Source: Alteribacter lacisalsi
GTDB lineage: Bacteria; Bacillota; Bacilli; Bacillales; Salisediminibacteriaceae
Direction: 5' to 3'
Length of the DNA stretch: 64,000 bases
Assembly: GCF_003226345.1 (NCBI RefSeq)
Contig: NZ_PDOF01000001.1
Coordinates: 2,199,202-2,263,201, forward strand
Below are positions 25,944 through 35,300 of this stretch, piece by piece (positions within the stretch are counted from its first letter, which is position 1; each line of letters starts with the position of its first letter). Position numbers and translations under genes: made by a program. The notes below the pieces were generated by a model. The model did no database searches and was not told the DNA's origin. It saw only the letters and a list, made by a program, of their open reading frames with translations.

Positions 25944-26417
25944 TTATAGAATGCTTTTAAACTGCTGCTGCCTCAGTGCTTCGTACACGAGAATTGCCGC
26001 AGTGTTGGACAGGTTCAGTGACCTCACCTTATCCGTCTGGGGTATTTTAAAACAGCGGTCCCGGAACCGCTCCGTCACCTCAGCAGGAAGACCTGTCGTT
26101 TCCCGCCCGAAAATAAAGAAATAGTCTTTCTCTGTATCGGTGTAGTCAAGCTCATGATAGTGCTTTTCCCCGACGGTCTCGATAAAATAAAACTCGCCGC
26201 CGCTGTGGGTTTCAATGAATTCGTCAAGACTGTCATAATAATGAATGGTCACGCTCGGCCAGTAGTCACAGCCGGCTCTTTTTAGCATCCTGTCGTCGGT
26301 GGAAAAGCCGAGCGGGCGGATCAGATGGAGCGATGTATTGGTTGCTGCGCACGTGCGCGCAATATTTCCGGTATTGGCCGGGATTTCCGGCTGGTACAGT
26401 ACAATATGGTTACTCAT
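25944..26417 (-). CDS. trmL: tRNA (cytidine/uridine-34-2'-O)-methyltransferase
   Basis: A 157-residue SPOUT-fold enzyme that 2'-O-methylates the wobble base of certain tRNA-Leu species using S-adenosylmethionine. It has the family signatures EIPANTGNIARTCAAT at the N-terminus, LIRPLGF, FGRETTGLP and VRSLNLSNTAAILVYE, which form the knotted cofactor site. The ATG at 26415-26417 follows AGAGGTG by six bases, better than the GTG nine bases upstream. It is a single gene whose 3' end lies about 130 bp from the riboswitch. Confidence 0.95.
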   Translation of the reverse strand: MSNHIVLYQPEIPANTGNIARTCAATNTSLHLIRPLGFSTDDRMLKRAGCDYWPSVTIHYYDSLDEFIETHSGGEFYFIETVGEKHYHELDYTDTEKDYFFIFGRETTGLPAEVTERFRDRCFKIPQTDKVRSLNLSNTAAILVYEALRQQQFKSIL

Positions 26418-26518
26418 TTCTTTCACCTCTGGTTATGTTCATCGAATACGAGTGATCAGTAAAGCTGACGCTGAAGGTTCTCATTTCCCTGATTCAAACG
26501 TCCATGAGTCATTATACC

Positions 26519-26545
26519 AGAAAAAAGAGCCGGTTCCCCGGCTCC
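26519..26545 (-). terminator. Terminator of the amidase gene
   Basis: Leftward GAGCCGG-GGAA-CCGGCTC followed by TTTTTT, 30 bp past the amidase stop. Confidence 0.9.
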
Positions 26546-26577
26546 AGTCATTGCGCTGCGGCTCTGTTGCCGATTTG

Positions 26578-27477
26578 TCAGTCTACGAGATGAAAAAACT
26601 TGTACTTGATGTTCGGTGTCCAGGCGGTCGAGTCTTCGTAGTTCCAGTACCGCATCCGGCTGTTCGTCGTATTGGCGTTTACAAGGGGCTTGTTTTCCTT
26701 ATCCTTGCCGACGACGATCGTCGTGTGGTTCCAGCGGCCGTCACCTGTAAAGTCATAGCAGATGATATCTCCCCTGATCAGTTCCTCCGGGGACTGGACC
26801 TCCCGTGCTTTGATGACCGGTTTGGCCCCGCTTACGTACCAGCGGAAGGCGTTGGCCACCGTCCAGCTGTAACTCCAGTTACTTCCCCGGTACCACCAGC
26901 CCTTTCCCCTGCTGCCCGATCCGGTCATCGGCACACCGCCTGCATGAATACACTGGCTGATGTAATTTGTACAGTTGTTTTCGAACTTTTTATAAGCCGG
27001 GTTCGGTGTATTCCACCAGCGCTCTGCATAACGAACCGCATCTAGTCTGTTGTACCGGCGGTATTCCGGTGCATCCGTATCCCTCGCAGGCAGTTCCGCC
27101 TCTTTAACCGGCAGCTCCTCCATACCCGATCCTTCTTCATTAACAAGGTAATCGTCCGACAGTTCCCCATCCTCAAGTACAGCCCGCCGCAGCTGCATCT
27201 GTTCTTCCATATACAGCTGTCCTCCCTGACGGATTACATGCTGAAAATAAAGAATATAATCATACAGTTCCTTATCCGCAACCGACTGATGACGGATAAT
27301 GTGGCCGTCTAAAATGTTTTTAATGATCGACGCACCGCGGGAATAAAGCTGCTCTTCTTTACGGGCAAATGCCTCACCTTCGTTCATCCTGAAAAAAGGC
27401 AGTCCCGCCGCGTCCGATACATAGCACTCGTGGCAGTGGGCGATGTACTCCTTCAGCCGCCTTGTCGTCCTGTTCAC
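26578..27477 (-). CDS. Putative amidase domain protein (amidase_6 type)
   Basis: A 299-residue protein whose C-terminal 150 residues match the putative amidase domain of Bacillales, an NlpC/CHAP-like papain fold. Key residues: nucleophile Cys169 in NNCTNYISQ, the KGWWYRGSNWSYSW block, and His251 in WNHTTIVVG. The N-terminal part is helical with charged residues and has no signal peptide, so the protein may act inside the cell or in the spore. GTG start preceded by GAGGAGG eight bases earlier. The substrate is unknown, plausibly a peptide or cell-wall amide. Confidence 0.85.
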   Translation of the reverse strand: MNRTTRRLKEYIAHCHECYVSDAAGLPFFRMNEGEAFARKEEQLYSRGASIIKNILDGHIIRHQSVADKELYDYILYFQHVIRQGGQLYMEEQMQLRRAVLEDGELSDDYLVNEEGSGMEELPVKEAELPARDTDAPEYRRYNRLDAVRYAERWWNTPNPAYKKFENNCTNYISQCIHAGGVPMTGSGSRGKGWWYRGSNWSYSWTVANAFRWYVSGAKPVIKAREVQSPEELIRGDIICYDFTGDGRWNHTTIVVGKDKENKPLVNANTTNSRMRYWNYEDSTAWTPNIKYKFFHLVD

Positions 27478-27593
27478 CTACACCGCCTCCTCACGTCTCT
27501 TCTGTCATTCTATGCAGAAAGAGCAGAGAATCATGCCGGATAACAAAAAGAGAGCCCCGCACTCAGACGGCAGCTCCCTTGTATAATCGTCTA

Positions 27594-27759
27594 TGCTAAA
27601 GTTGGTTGTTGATTTCCGCTCACTGCGCTCCCTTTCCGCGGGCGGTTCGGGAGCCTCCTCGGGAAGAGCACCCTGCGGGGTCTCCACTGTGCGCGCTATT
27701 CCCGCAGGAGTGTCGCGCATTCGCTTCAATTAAAATCAACATTGGTCTTTAACACAGCC
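27594..27759. mobile_element. MITE-like element, copy 3, degenerate left end
   Basis: The right end CTTTAACACAGCC and the core (CTTTCCGCGGGC, CCCGCAGGAGTGTCGCGC) match the other copies; the left end is eroded to GCTAAAG and no target duplication is seen. It lies between the amidase and ogt genes. Confidence 0.75.
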
Positions 27760-27770
27760 ATATAAAAAAA

Positions 27771-28301
27771 TTAGGAAATTCTCTCTATAGCACCTTCCAG
27801 ACGGAGAAGGTGTTCTTTTTTGTCCAGACCGCCGCCGTAGCCGACCATCGAACCGTTGCTTCCGATCACGCGGTGACACGGAATGAGAATCGGTACCGGA
27901 TTCTGGTTGTTTGATCCGCCAATCGCCCGCACCGCTTTCGGCGCGCCGATCTCCAGGGCGATCTGCTTATAGGATTTCGTTTCCCCGTAAGGGATCAGCT
28001 TCACTTTTTCCCATACGAGACATTGAAACTTCGTACCTACCAGATCAAGTTTCACATCAAACGTCATTCTGGTACCTGCAAAATACTCTTCAAGCTCGGA
28101 GACAACAGGCTGAAGTTTTGCTGCATCTTCTTTAATCTCTGCATTCATGAAATGCTTCTTCGTCCATGTGCGGATTGCTGAACACGTTTCTTTAACCGGA
28201 CCGAATTCGATCAGACACACACCATAGTCGGTGCTCGCAATCGTTAAGGCTCCGATCGGACTATTCATTTCCGTTACGTAAATGAATGACCGTTTCGACA
28301 T
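27771..28301 (-). CDS. ogt: Methylated-DNA--protein-cysteine methyltransferase
   Basis: A 176-residue suicide DNA-repair enzyme that takes the alkyl group from O6-alkylguanine onto its own cysteine. The active-site box PCHRV is at residues 141-145 (acceptor Cys142), preceded by the DNA-binding helix (SYKQIALEIGAPKAVRAIGG) with the arginine finger, and followed by YGGGLDKKEHLLRLEG. The length suits Ogt/AdaB without an Ada regulatory domain. It is a single gene between a MITE and queG. Confidence 0.95.
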   Translation of the reverse strand: MSKRSFIYVTEMNSPIGALTIASTDYGVCLIEFGPVKETCSAIRTWTKKHFMNAEIKEDAAKLQPVVSELEEYFAGTRMTFDVKLDLVGTKFQCLVWEKVKLIPYGETKSYKQIALEIGAPKAVRAIGGSNNQNPVPILIPCHRVIGSNGSMVGYGGGLDKKEHLLRLEGAIERIS

Positions 28302-28435
28302 ACATAACCCCTTCTTTCAGTCCATCATTATCCTTTATCAAGCCTGATCTGCAGCGGCTTTTTCAGCCAGGCAGCCAACACGTGCAAAAAAAGGACTAAT
28401 CTTATCCTACTGGACAACGCCATTACTTTCCAAGA

Positions 28436-29581
28436 CTATATTTCCTTATTTAAGAGGATCTCAAGCCCTTTATCGATCTCAGCAAGCACTTGAGGGTCCG
28501 TTTCTCTTAGTTTCGCCTGTTTAAGCACGGATTCGGACTCCTCCCCTCCGCCAATCACACCAGCCGCCCAGGCAGCCGTACCGCGAATGACCGGACGGGG
28601 ATCCTCGAGCATCAGATCATAGAGAACAGGCAGTGCCGACTCTTCCTTAAAATGTGCCAGAGCAATAATCGCATTTCTCTGAATCGGCTTCTTCCCCCGC
28701 CACGAACCGGCAATCCGTCCGTACGTATCCTTAAACTCCCGGTTTGTAATCGTCAGCAGCGGTTCAAGCTTCGGCTTCACCACCTCAGGGTCAGGTTCCA
28801 GTTCCTCATGATGATGAAAATCCTTTCCTTTGTTCTCGGGGCAGACGACCTGGCACGTGTCACAGCCATACAGCCGGTTGCCGAGTTTCTTTCGGAACCG
28901 GTCCGGCAGAAAGTCTTTCGTCTGTGTCAGATAGGCGATGCACTTGCCCGAATCCAGCTGTCCGCCCTGGACAAGCGCCCCGGTCGGACACGCATCCACG
29001 CACTTATTGCACGTGCCGCACTGATCCTCGATCGGCTGGTCAGGTTCCAGCGCCACGGTGGTAATCATTTCCCCTAAATACATATACGACCCGAACTCAT
29101 GAGATATGATTGCACAATTTTTTCCGCTCCAGCCAATTCCGGCCCGCTCGGCCACCGCCCTGTCCGATAGCTCCCCGGTATCAACCATCGAGACACTCCT
29201 TGAACCAGGGACACGCTCCTCAATGAATGCCTCAATCTGCCGAAGTTTTCGCCTCAGCACGTGGTGGTAGTCTTCGCCCCAGGACGCCCGGCAGAATATA
29301 CCCCGCCGCTCACCCTTTTTGGAAACCGGTGCATCCTTCATTTTCGAAGGATAAGCGATCGCAATCGCAATAATCGTCTTCGCCTCGGGTAAAAGCAGCT
29401 CCGGTCTGGTCCGCTTCTCAAGATCCTGCTCTTCAAACCCGCTCTCATACCCGAGCTCCCGGTGTCGCACAAGACGATCCTTAAGTGTCAGAAACGGATC
29501 CACCGACGCAAAGCCCACCTTATCAACGCCTATGCTCTTACTATATGCAGCGATTTCTTCCTTTAACTGGGCTCCTGTCAC
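28436..29581 (-). CDS. queG: Epoxyqueuosine reductase
   Basis: A 381-residue cobalamin-dependent iron-sulphur enzyme catalysing the last step of queuosine synthesis in tRNA. Two ferredoxin-like clusters are visible, CGTCNKCVDACPTGAL and CDTCQVVCPENKG, after an N-terminal cobalamin-binding region with GWSGKNCAIISHEFGS. The C-terminal 90 residues form HEAT-like repeats for tRNA binding. The start is the GTG at 29579-29581 after AAGGGGGTGG, giving the family's usual length; the open frame extends 51 codons further without support. B12 dependence ties in with the B12 riboswitch at 25.7 kb. Confidence 0.94.
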   Translation of the reverse strand: MTGAQLKEEIAAYSKSIGVDKVGFASVDPFLTLKDRLVRHRELGYESGFEEQDLEKRTRPELLLPEAKTIIAIAIAYPSKMKDAPVSKKGERRGIFCRASWGEDYHHVLRRKLRQIEAFIEERVPGSRSVSMVDTGELSDRAVAERAGIGWSGKNCAIISHEFGSYMYLGEMITTVALEPDQPIEDQCGTCNKCVDACPTGALVQGGQLDSGKCIAYLTQTKDFLPDRFRKKLGNRLYGCDTCQVVCPENKGKDFHHHEELEPDPEVVKPKLEPLLTITNREFKDTYGRIAGSWRGKKPIQRNAIIALAHFKEESALPVLYDLMLEDPRPVIRGTAAWAAGVIGGGEESESVLKQAKLRETDPQVLAEIDKGLEILLNKEI

Positions 29582-29925
29582 AAAAACCACCCCCTTCCGT
29601 TCATTTGGATATAAAATGGTAATTAAGACCCGGTGAACACGCTGTTTTTCCAGCATTCCGTTGATTTCCGTTGAAGATCCCGTGCAAAAAAGCAGCTGCG
29701 CGCCGGTCACCGGATTCCCTTTTTTCAGACTCATATTTGGCTATTTCCGCTCCAATAATTTCCCGCAGGCCTGCCGTAAAGGGGAGGGCAGGCCGGAAAA
29801 TACTCGCACCGTATTTTACTATCCCCAAAACCGGGTGTCAAACGGCCCAATTTTCAGGTTTCGCAGGTATTTCTCCCGGAAATGCAGAAAGGTGTAGGGA
29901 CTATACTCTGGGAGGTATGTATGCA

Positions 29926-30312
29926 ATGAATTTTGATTTTACAGTACAGACAGACAAAAAACCTGAGCAGGTTCTCACTGATCTTGAGAACATCCTGAAG
30001 GAAGCTTCATTTGGTGTTCTCTGGTCGTTTAACGTGAAAGAAAAGCTCGACGAAAAAGGTGTCGGCTTTGATACGGACTACTTTATTCTTGAAGTGTGCA
30101 ACCCGAAGATTGCGAAAGATGTTCTCGAATCGACCAAAATGGCCGGCTACTTTCTGCCGTGCAAGGTTGTCGTTTACGAAGCAGACGGCCAGACCTACAT
30201 CGGCATGCCGAAGCCGACAACACTTATGGAACACGTCGGCGGCGATGATGTCATGAGAGTTGCCGAAGAGGTGGAAAATACCCTTCGCGAATGCTTCAAG
30301 AAGGCAGTCTGA
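29926..30312 (+). CDS. DUF302 family protein
   Basis: A 128-residue soluble protein of the DUF302 family. It starts MNFDFTVQTDKKPEQVLTDL and shows the family features: the FGVLWSFNVKEKLDEKGV block, FILEVCNPKIAKDVLES and FLPCKVVVYEADGQTYIGM. The ATG at 29926 is ten bases after GGGAGG, while the ATG at 29917 touches the site and the frame back to 29671 is non-coding. Function is unknown; the family has been suggested to bind small ligands or metals. No operon partner. Confidence 0.9.
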   Translation: MNFDFTVQTDKKPEQVLTDLENILKEASFGVLWSFNVKEKLDEKGVGFDTDYFILEVCNPKIAKDVLESTKMAGYFLPCKVVVYEADGQTYIGMPKPTTLMEHVGGDDVMRVAEEVENTLRECFKKAV

Positions 30313-30383
30313 TTTAAGACTTGGGATTCAGGTGAAGTCAGGACAGAATGTCACGGGATTGGCGGGAAACAGCCCGCCAATGA

Positions 30384-30744
30384 TTGGCCGAGTTCGGACA
30401 TAACTTCTCCTGGGCTGGGAGAAGTGTCCGCACTTTGGCCAAGTTCGGACATAACTTCGCCTGAGCTGGGAGAAGTGTCCGGACTTTGGCCGAGTTCGGA
30501 CATAACTTCGCCTGAGACGGGAGAAGTGTCCGCACTTTGGCCAAGTTCGGACATAACTTCGCCTGAGCTGGGAGAAGTGTCCGGACTTTGGCCGAGTTCG
30601 GACATAACTTCGCCTGAGACGGGAGAAGTGTCCGCACTTTGGCCGAGTTCGGACATAACTTCGCCTGAGCTGGGAGAAGTGTCCGCACTTTGGCCGAGTT
30701 CGGACATAACTTCGCCTGGGACGGGAGAAGTGTCCGAACTTTGC
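30384..30744. repeat. Seven-copy 51-bp tandem array
   Basis: Units read TTGGCCGAGTTCGGACATAA then CTTCGCCTGAGCTGGGAGAA and GTGTCCGCAC. There are seven copies of 51 bp, with two alternating subtypes (GAGCTGGGA and GAGACGGGA), so a 102-bp higher-order unit is visible. As 51 is divisible by three and the unit has no stops in several frames, long open frames appear on both strands, but none has a ribosome site and I do not call a gene. A perfect 9-bp stem (ATTGGCGGG/CCCGCCAAT) at 30357-30382 precedes it. Confidence 0.92.
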
Positions 30745-30780
30745 GGCTCCAGAAATTGCCCACCACCTGCACTCAGCAGC

Positions 30781-30827
30781 AAAAACGGTTCCAGTTATCG
30801 TATTTCGATAACTGGAACCGTTTTTTA
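30781..30827. terminator. Strong bidirectional terminator
   Basis: AAAAACGGTTCCAGTTATCG pairs perfectly with CGATAACTGGAACCGTTTTT around a short loop. It serves the leftward DUF2188 gene ending at 30871 and blocks rightward transcription through the 51-bp array. Confidence 0.95.
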
Positions 30828-30870
30828 GGTAATCAGAGACTGTTCTGCCCCAGCCCCATTAGTCGGGGAA

Positions 30871-31071
30871 TTACTTATACGTTTTTTCATCTACGATTTC
30901 ATGCATATGATTGTAGATGATCAGCCGGCTTGGACGGTTGTCCCCGGCTATTTTTTCGGCCTCTTCAATGGCCTGGTCCATCTTATCGAACGATGTCTCA
31001 GGTGCCACATCCTCAATCTTAACGAACCATTCGTCTGCATCTTTGTTTGGTCTCACGGTGTACTCTTTCAT
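30871..31071 (-). CDS. DUF2188 domain small protein
   Basis: A 66-residue protein starting MKEYTVRPNKDADEWFVKIE, with a DUF2188-like alternation of strands and one helix ending in HMHEIVDEKTYK. The ATG at 31069-31071 follows AAGGAGG by ten bases. It is divergent from a general-stress oxidoreductase gene, and both upstream regions carry a GTTTA[AT]-14-GGAAAT element, so it is likely a sigma-B stress gene. Some DUF2188 proteins are general-stress proteins in Bacillus; the molecular role is unknown. Confidence 0.8.
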   Translation of the reverse strand: MKEYTVRPNKDADEWFVKIEDVAPETSFDKMDQAIEEAEKIAGDNRPSRLIIYNHMHEIVDEKTYK

Positions 31072-31127
31072 ATCTGGTAATCCTCCTTCTATGCGAGTCA
31101 AAGAGCTTATTTGCTCGTATTGTCGCT

Positions 31128-31153
31128 ATTTCCGTTAACAGTCCTAAATAAAC
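31128..31153 (-). promoter_or_regulatory. Candidate sigma-B promoter for the DUF2188 gene
   Basis: Minus strand GTTTAT, 14 bases, GGAAAT, ending about 57 bp before the start codon. It is close to the sigma-B consensus GTTTAA-N13/14-GGGWAW and matches the divergent element at 31209. Confidence 0.55.
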
Positions 31154-31208
31154 CTGTTTACCGGAACCGGTCAAAAGGACTGATTTTTACTCATACTTTA
31201 AATACTGC

Positions 31209-31234
31209 GTTTAACGTAAGGGCAAACTGGAAAT
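31209..31234 (+). promoter_or_regulatory. Candidate sigma-B promoter for the SDR gene
   Basis: GTTTAA (31209-31214), 14 bases, GGAAAT (31229-31234), 35 bp before the start codon. The -35 is perfect and the -10 one base off the sigma-B consensus. The encoded protein is like the known sigma-B protein GS39. Confidence 0.6.
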
Positions 31235-31268
31235 GGAATCACATACCAATAGAGGAGAGTGACCGACC

Positions 31269-32144
31269 ATGGATTATAATGAAGCAAAAGATATGCAGAA
31301 GGACGGACAGCCTGGACAACGCCAGCGACAGCCTGGATTTGAATACGAAATGGATCCGATGCCGATCTTTGACGACCCTGACTATAAAGGGAGCGGCAAA
31401 CTGGAAGGCAAAACGGCTCTGATCACTGGAGGCGACAGCGGAATCGGACGAGCGGTCAGTATTGCCTTTGCCAAGGAAGGTGCTGATGTTGCGATCGTCT
31501 ATAAGGATGAACATGAAGACGCCGAAACAACGAAGAAGCTCGTCGAGGATAAAGGACAGCGGTGTATCCTGTTTGCCGGTGATATCGGTGACGAACAGTT
31601 CTGCCGGGACTCGGTTGAAAAAACAGTTTCTGAATTCGGTCGTCTTGACTGTCTCGTCAATAACGCTGCCGAACAGCATTTTGCCGAGGATCTCAGGGAG
31701 ATTTCCACTGAGCAGCTGAAGCGAACGTTTGACACGAACATATTCTCGGTTTTTTATTTCACCCAGGCTGCCCTCGATCATTTACAGGAAGGCAGCACAA
31801 TTATTAACTCTGTCTCCATCGTTGCCTACCGCGGCATGCCGGTGCTGATGGACTACGCAGCGACAAAAGGGGCACTCGTTTCCCTTACCCGCTCCCTTTC
31901 CGAAAACCTCGTTTCCAAAGGGATCCGCGTAAATGCTGTCGCGCCGGGTCCAATCTGGACACCGCTGATTCCGGCTTCCTTCCCCGAGGATAAAGTGGCG
32001 GAATTCGGGACAACCAGTCCGATGGGACGCCCGGGCCAGCCTGCCGAACTCGCACCAAGCTACGTATACCTCGCCTCCGACGACTCGTCCTACGTGTCCG
32101 GCCAGGTAATTCACGTAAATGGTGGCGAAATTATAAACGGATAG
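31269..32144 (+). CDS. SDR oxidoreductase, general stress protein 39 type
   Basis: A 291-residue NAD(P)-dependent short-chain dehydrogenase. The cofactor motif TGGDSGIGR lies at residues 53-61, NNAAEQH at 131-137, and the catalytic pair in YAATK (Tyr196, Lys200). The C-terminal VNAVAPGPIWTPLIPASFPE block is typical of the YdaD/GS39 group, which also shares the polar N-terminal tail (residues 1-45, with GQRQRQPGFE). The ATG follows AGGAG. Bacillus GS39 is induced by sigma-B; a matching promoter candidate lies upstream here. The natural substrate is not known. Confidence 0.92.
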   Translation: MDYNEAKDMQKDGQPGQRQRQPGFEYEMDPMPIFDDPDYKGSGKLEGKTALITGGDSGIGRAVSIAFAKEGADVAIVYKDEHEDAETTKKLVEDKGQRCILFAGDIGDEQFCRDSVEKTVSEFGRLDCLVNNAAEQHFAEDLREISTEQLKRTFDTNIFSVFYFTQAALDHLQEGSTIINSVSIVAYRGMPVLMDYAATKGALVSLTRSLSENLVSKGIRVNAVAPGPIWTPLIPASFPEDKVAEFGTTSPMGRPGQPAELAPSYVYLASDDSSYVSGQVIHVNGGEIING

Positions 32145-32156
32145 AGATTTCAGGAG

Positions 32157-32196
32157 CCCTCGCCGGTCATGATTCATCGTCCGGCGGGGGTTTTTG
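32157..32196 (+). terminator. Terminator of the SDR gene
   Basis: CCCTCGCCGG pairs with CCGGCGGGGG and is followed by TTTTTG. Confidence 0.85.
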
Positions 32197-32235
32197 TGTG
32201 GATATATATTACATGTATTCCATTTAATATGTTCG

Positions 32236-32316
32236 ATTCCGGGAAATCCAGAGCCAATTCCGGAATATGAGCCATAATTCCGGGAAATTGACCACGAATT
32301 CCGGAAAATCCCCTCA
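32236..32316. repeat. 20-21-bp tandem array
   Basis: Four units beginning ATTCCGGGAAAT or ATTCCGGAATAT spaced 20, 21 and 21 bp, between two convergent terminators. Non-coding. Confidence 0.8.
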
Positions 32317-32340
32317 GTCTCAGCACTATAGTGAGTTATG

Positions 32341-32375
32341 AAAAAAAGCGGGCCTCCCGATCAGGAGACCCGCTC
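32341..32375 (-). terminator. Terminator of swrC
   Basis: Leftward AGCGGGTCTCC-GGAGGCCCGCT followed by TTTTTT. Confidence 0.9.
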
Positions 32376-32396
32376 TTACTCTAAACATTCAATCCA

Positions 32397-35300
32397 CTAC
32401 GACGCTTCTTCCATCTCCGCCGGCCGCTTCGATCGTTTTCCTCCAAACAATCTCCGTGACATGCGGCGCGCCCCTGTCTTCACATCCTCAAACAGGAGAT
32501 AAACGGACGGGATCAGAACGAGTGTAATCAAAGTGGCAAACAGCAGGCCGCCGATAATGACTGTGGCAAGCGGTGCCTGGTAGCTGCTGGCGGTCCCTGT
32601 GGCAAGCGCCAGCGGCAGCATCCCGGCCACCGTAGTCAGTGTCGTCATAAAAATCGGACGGATCCGGTTCTGACCCGCTTCTTTTACCGCCTCAGACGCA
32701 CTCATTCCTTCCTTGCGCAGCTGATTCGTCCGGTCGATCAGCAGGATTGCGTTATTGAGCACAATCCCGATCAGCATGAGCAGCCCCATGGCCGACAGCA
32801 TGCTCAGCTCCTGCTGGGTAATGAGAAGGGCGAGCACCGCCCCGATCGCCGTCATCGGAATGATGGACATGACGATCAGCGGGTGGGCGAGACTGTTAAA
32901 CTGGACCGCCATCACTACATACACCAGGAAAATGGAAATGGCTACAACCATCATCAGATCCAGGATCATTTCCTGCTGGGCCGACACATCTCCCCCGGTA
33001 CTTACCGAAAGACCTGAAGGAACATCAAGTCCGTTTACAGCCTGCTGCACATCGCGGGTGACAGAACCTAAATCCCGGCCTTCGATTCCGGCAGTGACCG
33101 AAATAAACCGTTCCCCGTTGTCCCGGACAATTGTTACCGGGGAAATAACCGGTTCCAGGCTCGCAAACGCGGATAAAGCTTCCGGTCCACCGGCTGTCAT
33201 AATTTCAAAATCGCCAAGAGACCGTTCGCTGTCAATGGTGTCCGCACTTCTGGCAATCACCGGCACAGTCACACCGCTGCGGACCACTTCACCTGCCGGC
33301 ACCTCCCCGAACACACCCTGGAGCTGGCCGAAAACCTCAGTCCGGGTTATCCCTGCTTCTTCCATCGCTTCGTCATCAAACACGAGCAGCTTTTCTTCCC
33401 GAGTTTCCTCTGCCGAAGTGGATACGTTTACGAGGCCTTCAATAGTTTCAAGCTCCGCTACGAGACTTTCACTCAGTTCCTCCGAGGCGGCAAAATCCGC
33501 GCCTTTTACACGGAGCTGAACCGGCTCGCCGCCCATCGGCCCCATGCCGGCCATCCCGACAGACGTAATCGGATACTCATCCTCAAGATCACGGATCGCA
33601 TCATTGATCGCCACGTTTACGTCTTCCTGGTCCATCGTAATCTGATCCCCGGTTGTCATGTTCACGAGCATAAACATGAACGATGGATCATCGATCAGCA
33701 CACTGGATGCCACATCCGGGATCTGATCAAGTTTTTCCGCAATCGCACTGGCCACTTCCTGACGCTCCTCCGCTGTCAGGCTGCCCTCAAGCTCGATTGG
33801 CACCTCAGCGTAACGGTTATACACGTCCGGCATAATCGTCACCGGCACCTTCGTCGTGAGTGCCATTGACCCGGCAAACACAAGGAAAAACAGAAAGATC
33901 ATCCCATACCTGCGCCGTTTTTTCTCTGACAGCCAGCCGATCAGACTCCCGTATCCGCCAGTGATCCTCCCGCGTTTTTCCCCTTTGTTCCTATCCTTTT
34001 CACGGAGCTTCAGGAAGTTATCCGCAAGTGATGGAATCACGGTAAAGGACACGATGACGGAACTCACAAGGGTAATGACAATTACCATGCTTAGCAGCAG
34101 TACAAACTGACCTACCTCACCGCCAAACAATCCTACAGGCACAAATACGACGACGGTCGTCAGCATGGAGGCAATAACAGCTGTGGCCACTTCCTTCACG
34201 CCTTTAGAGACCGCCTCCATCCGCTCATACCCCTGCTCCTTTTTCCGGTAGATCGATTCCAGGATAACTATCGAGGCGTCCACCATCATCCCGATCCCAA
34301 GACCGAGGGCGATGAGCGTAATAATGTTGAAGCTGTACCCAAACAGCCACATGCTTGTAAATGTAAGCAGGACCGATACCGGAATCGCCACACCTGCTAC
34401 GATAGTAGCTCTGAAATTCCTCAAAAACAAAAGTAGAATAATCAGTGCCAGCACACCGCCGATTAACACGTTCTGTGTCACCCCGTCCAGAGCTTCAACC
34501 ACGTAATCAGCCTGGTTGACGACCTCATTGAAACCAAATTCGGATACAAGACCCGCTTCCTTAATGTCACTTACCTCCGCACGGATATCCTCTGCCATCC
34601 CGATTTGGGTATAGCCTGTGGCCCGGCTGATCTCGATAAAGATAAAATCCCGGCTGCCGTCCTTCCATGCCATCGATGAACGCTGATTCGCGACTTCTGA
34701 TACATCTGCAAGCTCACTTAATGCAACCGGTCCGTTCGCTGACGGAACCTTCATTTCCTGCAGGTCCTCTATGGACTGAAAAGCCGTGTTCCAGCGGAGT
34801 GCAGGTGAATGTTCCTCTTCGGAGAGTTCCCCTAGCGTCGTCTCGCTGTTTTCCTGCTGAATGAGTCCGGTCACCTGCTGGAGATCCAATCCGTTTTCCG
34901 CCAGTGCCTCCCGGTCAAACGCAATCACAAACTCCGATTCCTGAAGACCGCTCAGACCCACTTCCCTGACCGAACTGAGCGACTCGAGCCGCGGTTTTAC
35001 TACGTCCCGGGCAAAAGCCGTCATTTCTTCAAGGTCCCCGCCTGACACTTCCATGTAAAACTCCGCATCCTGATTCGTACTAAGCGCCATCACATGGACA
35101 AAATTCAGGCCGCTGACTGATGATTCAAGCGGTGCGATACTGCTTTCCAGTTCATTTTTAACCTCCCGCATACGCCCCTCTTCAATTTCAACGAAAATTG
35201 AACTGTTACCCGTTGTGGTGGTAGACTGATAGCCTTCCACCCCATCTGTGCCCGCAAGAATCTGCTCGATAGGGGCAGTTACCCTCTCTTCAACATCCAG

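Noticed and set aside
27505..27729. 74-codon minus-strand frame
   Set aside because: Consists mostly of translated MITE core; similar spurious peptides occur at other copies.
30384..30744. Possible CRISPR array
   Set aside because: The units are head-to-tail without unique spacers, and no cas genes are present.
30338..30828. Three overlapping frames of about 140 codons made of 17-residue repeats
   Set aside because: They arise from the 51-bp array on both strands; no ribosome site, signal or conserved flank supports translation.
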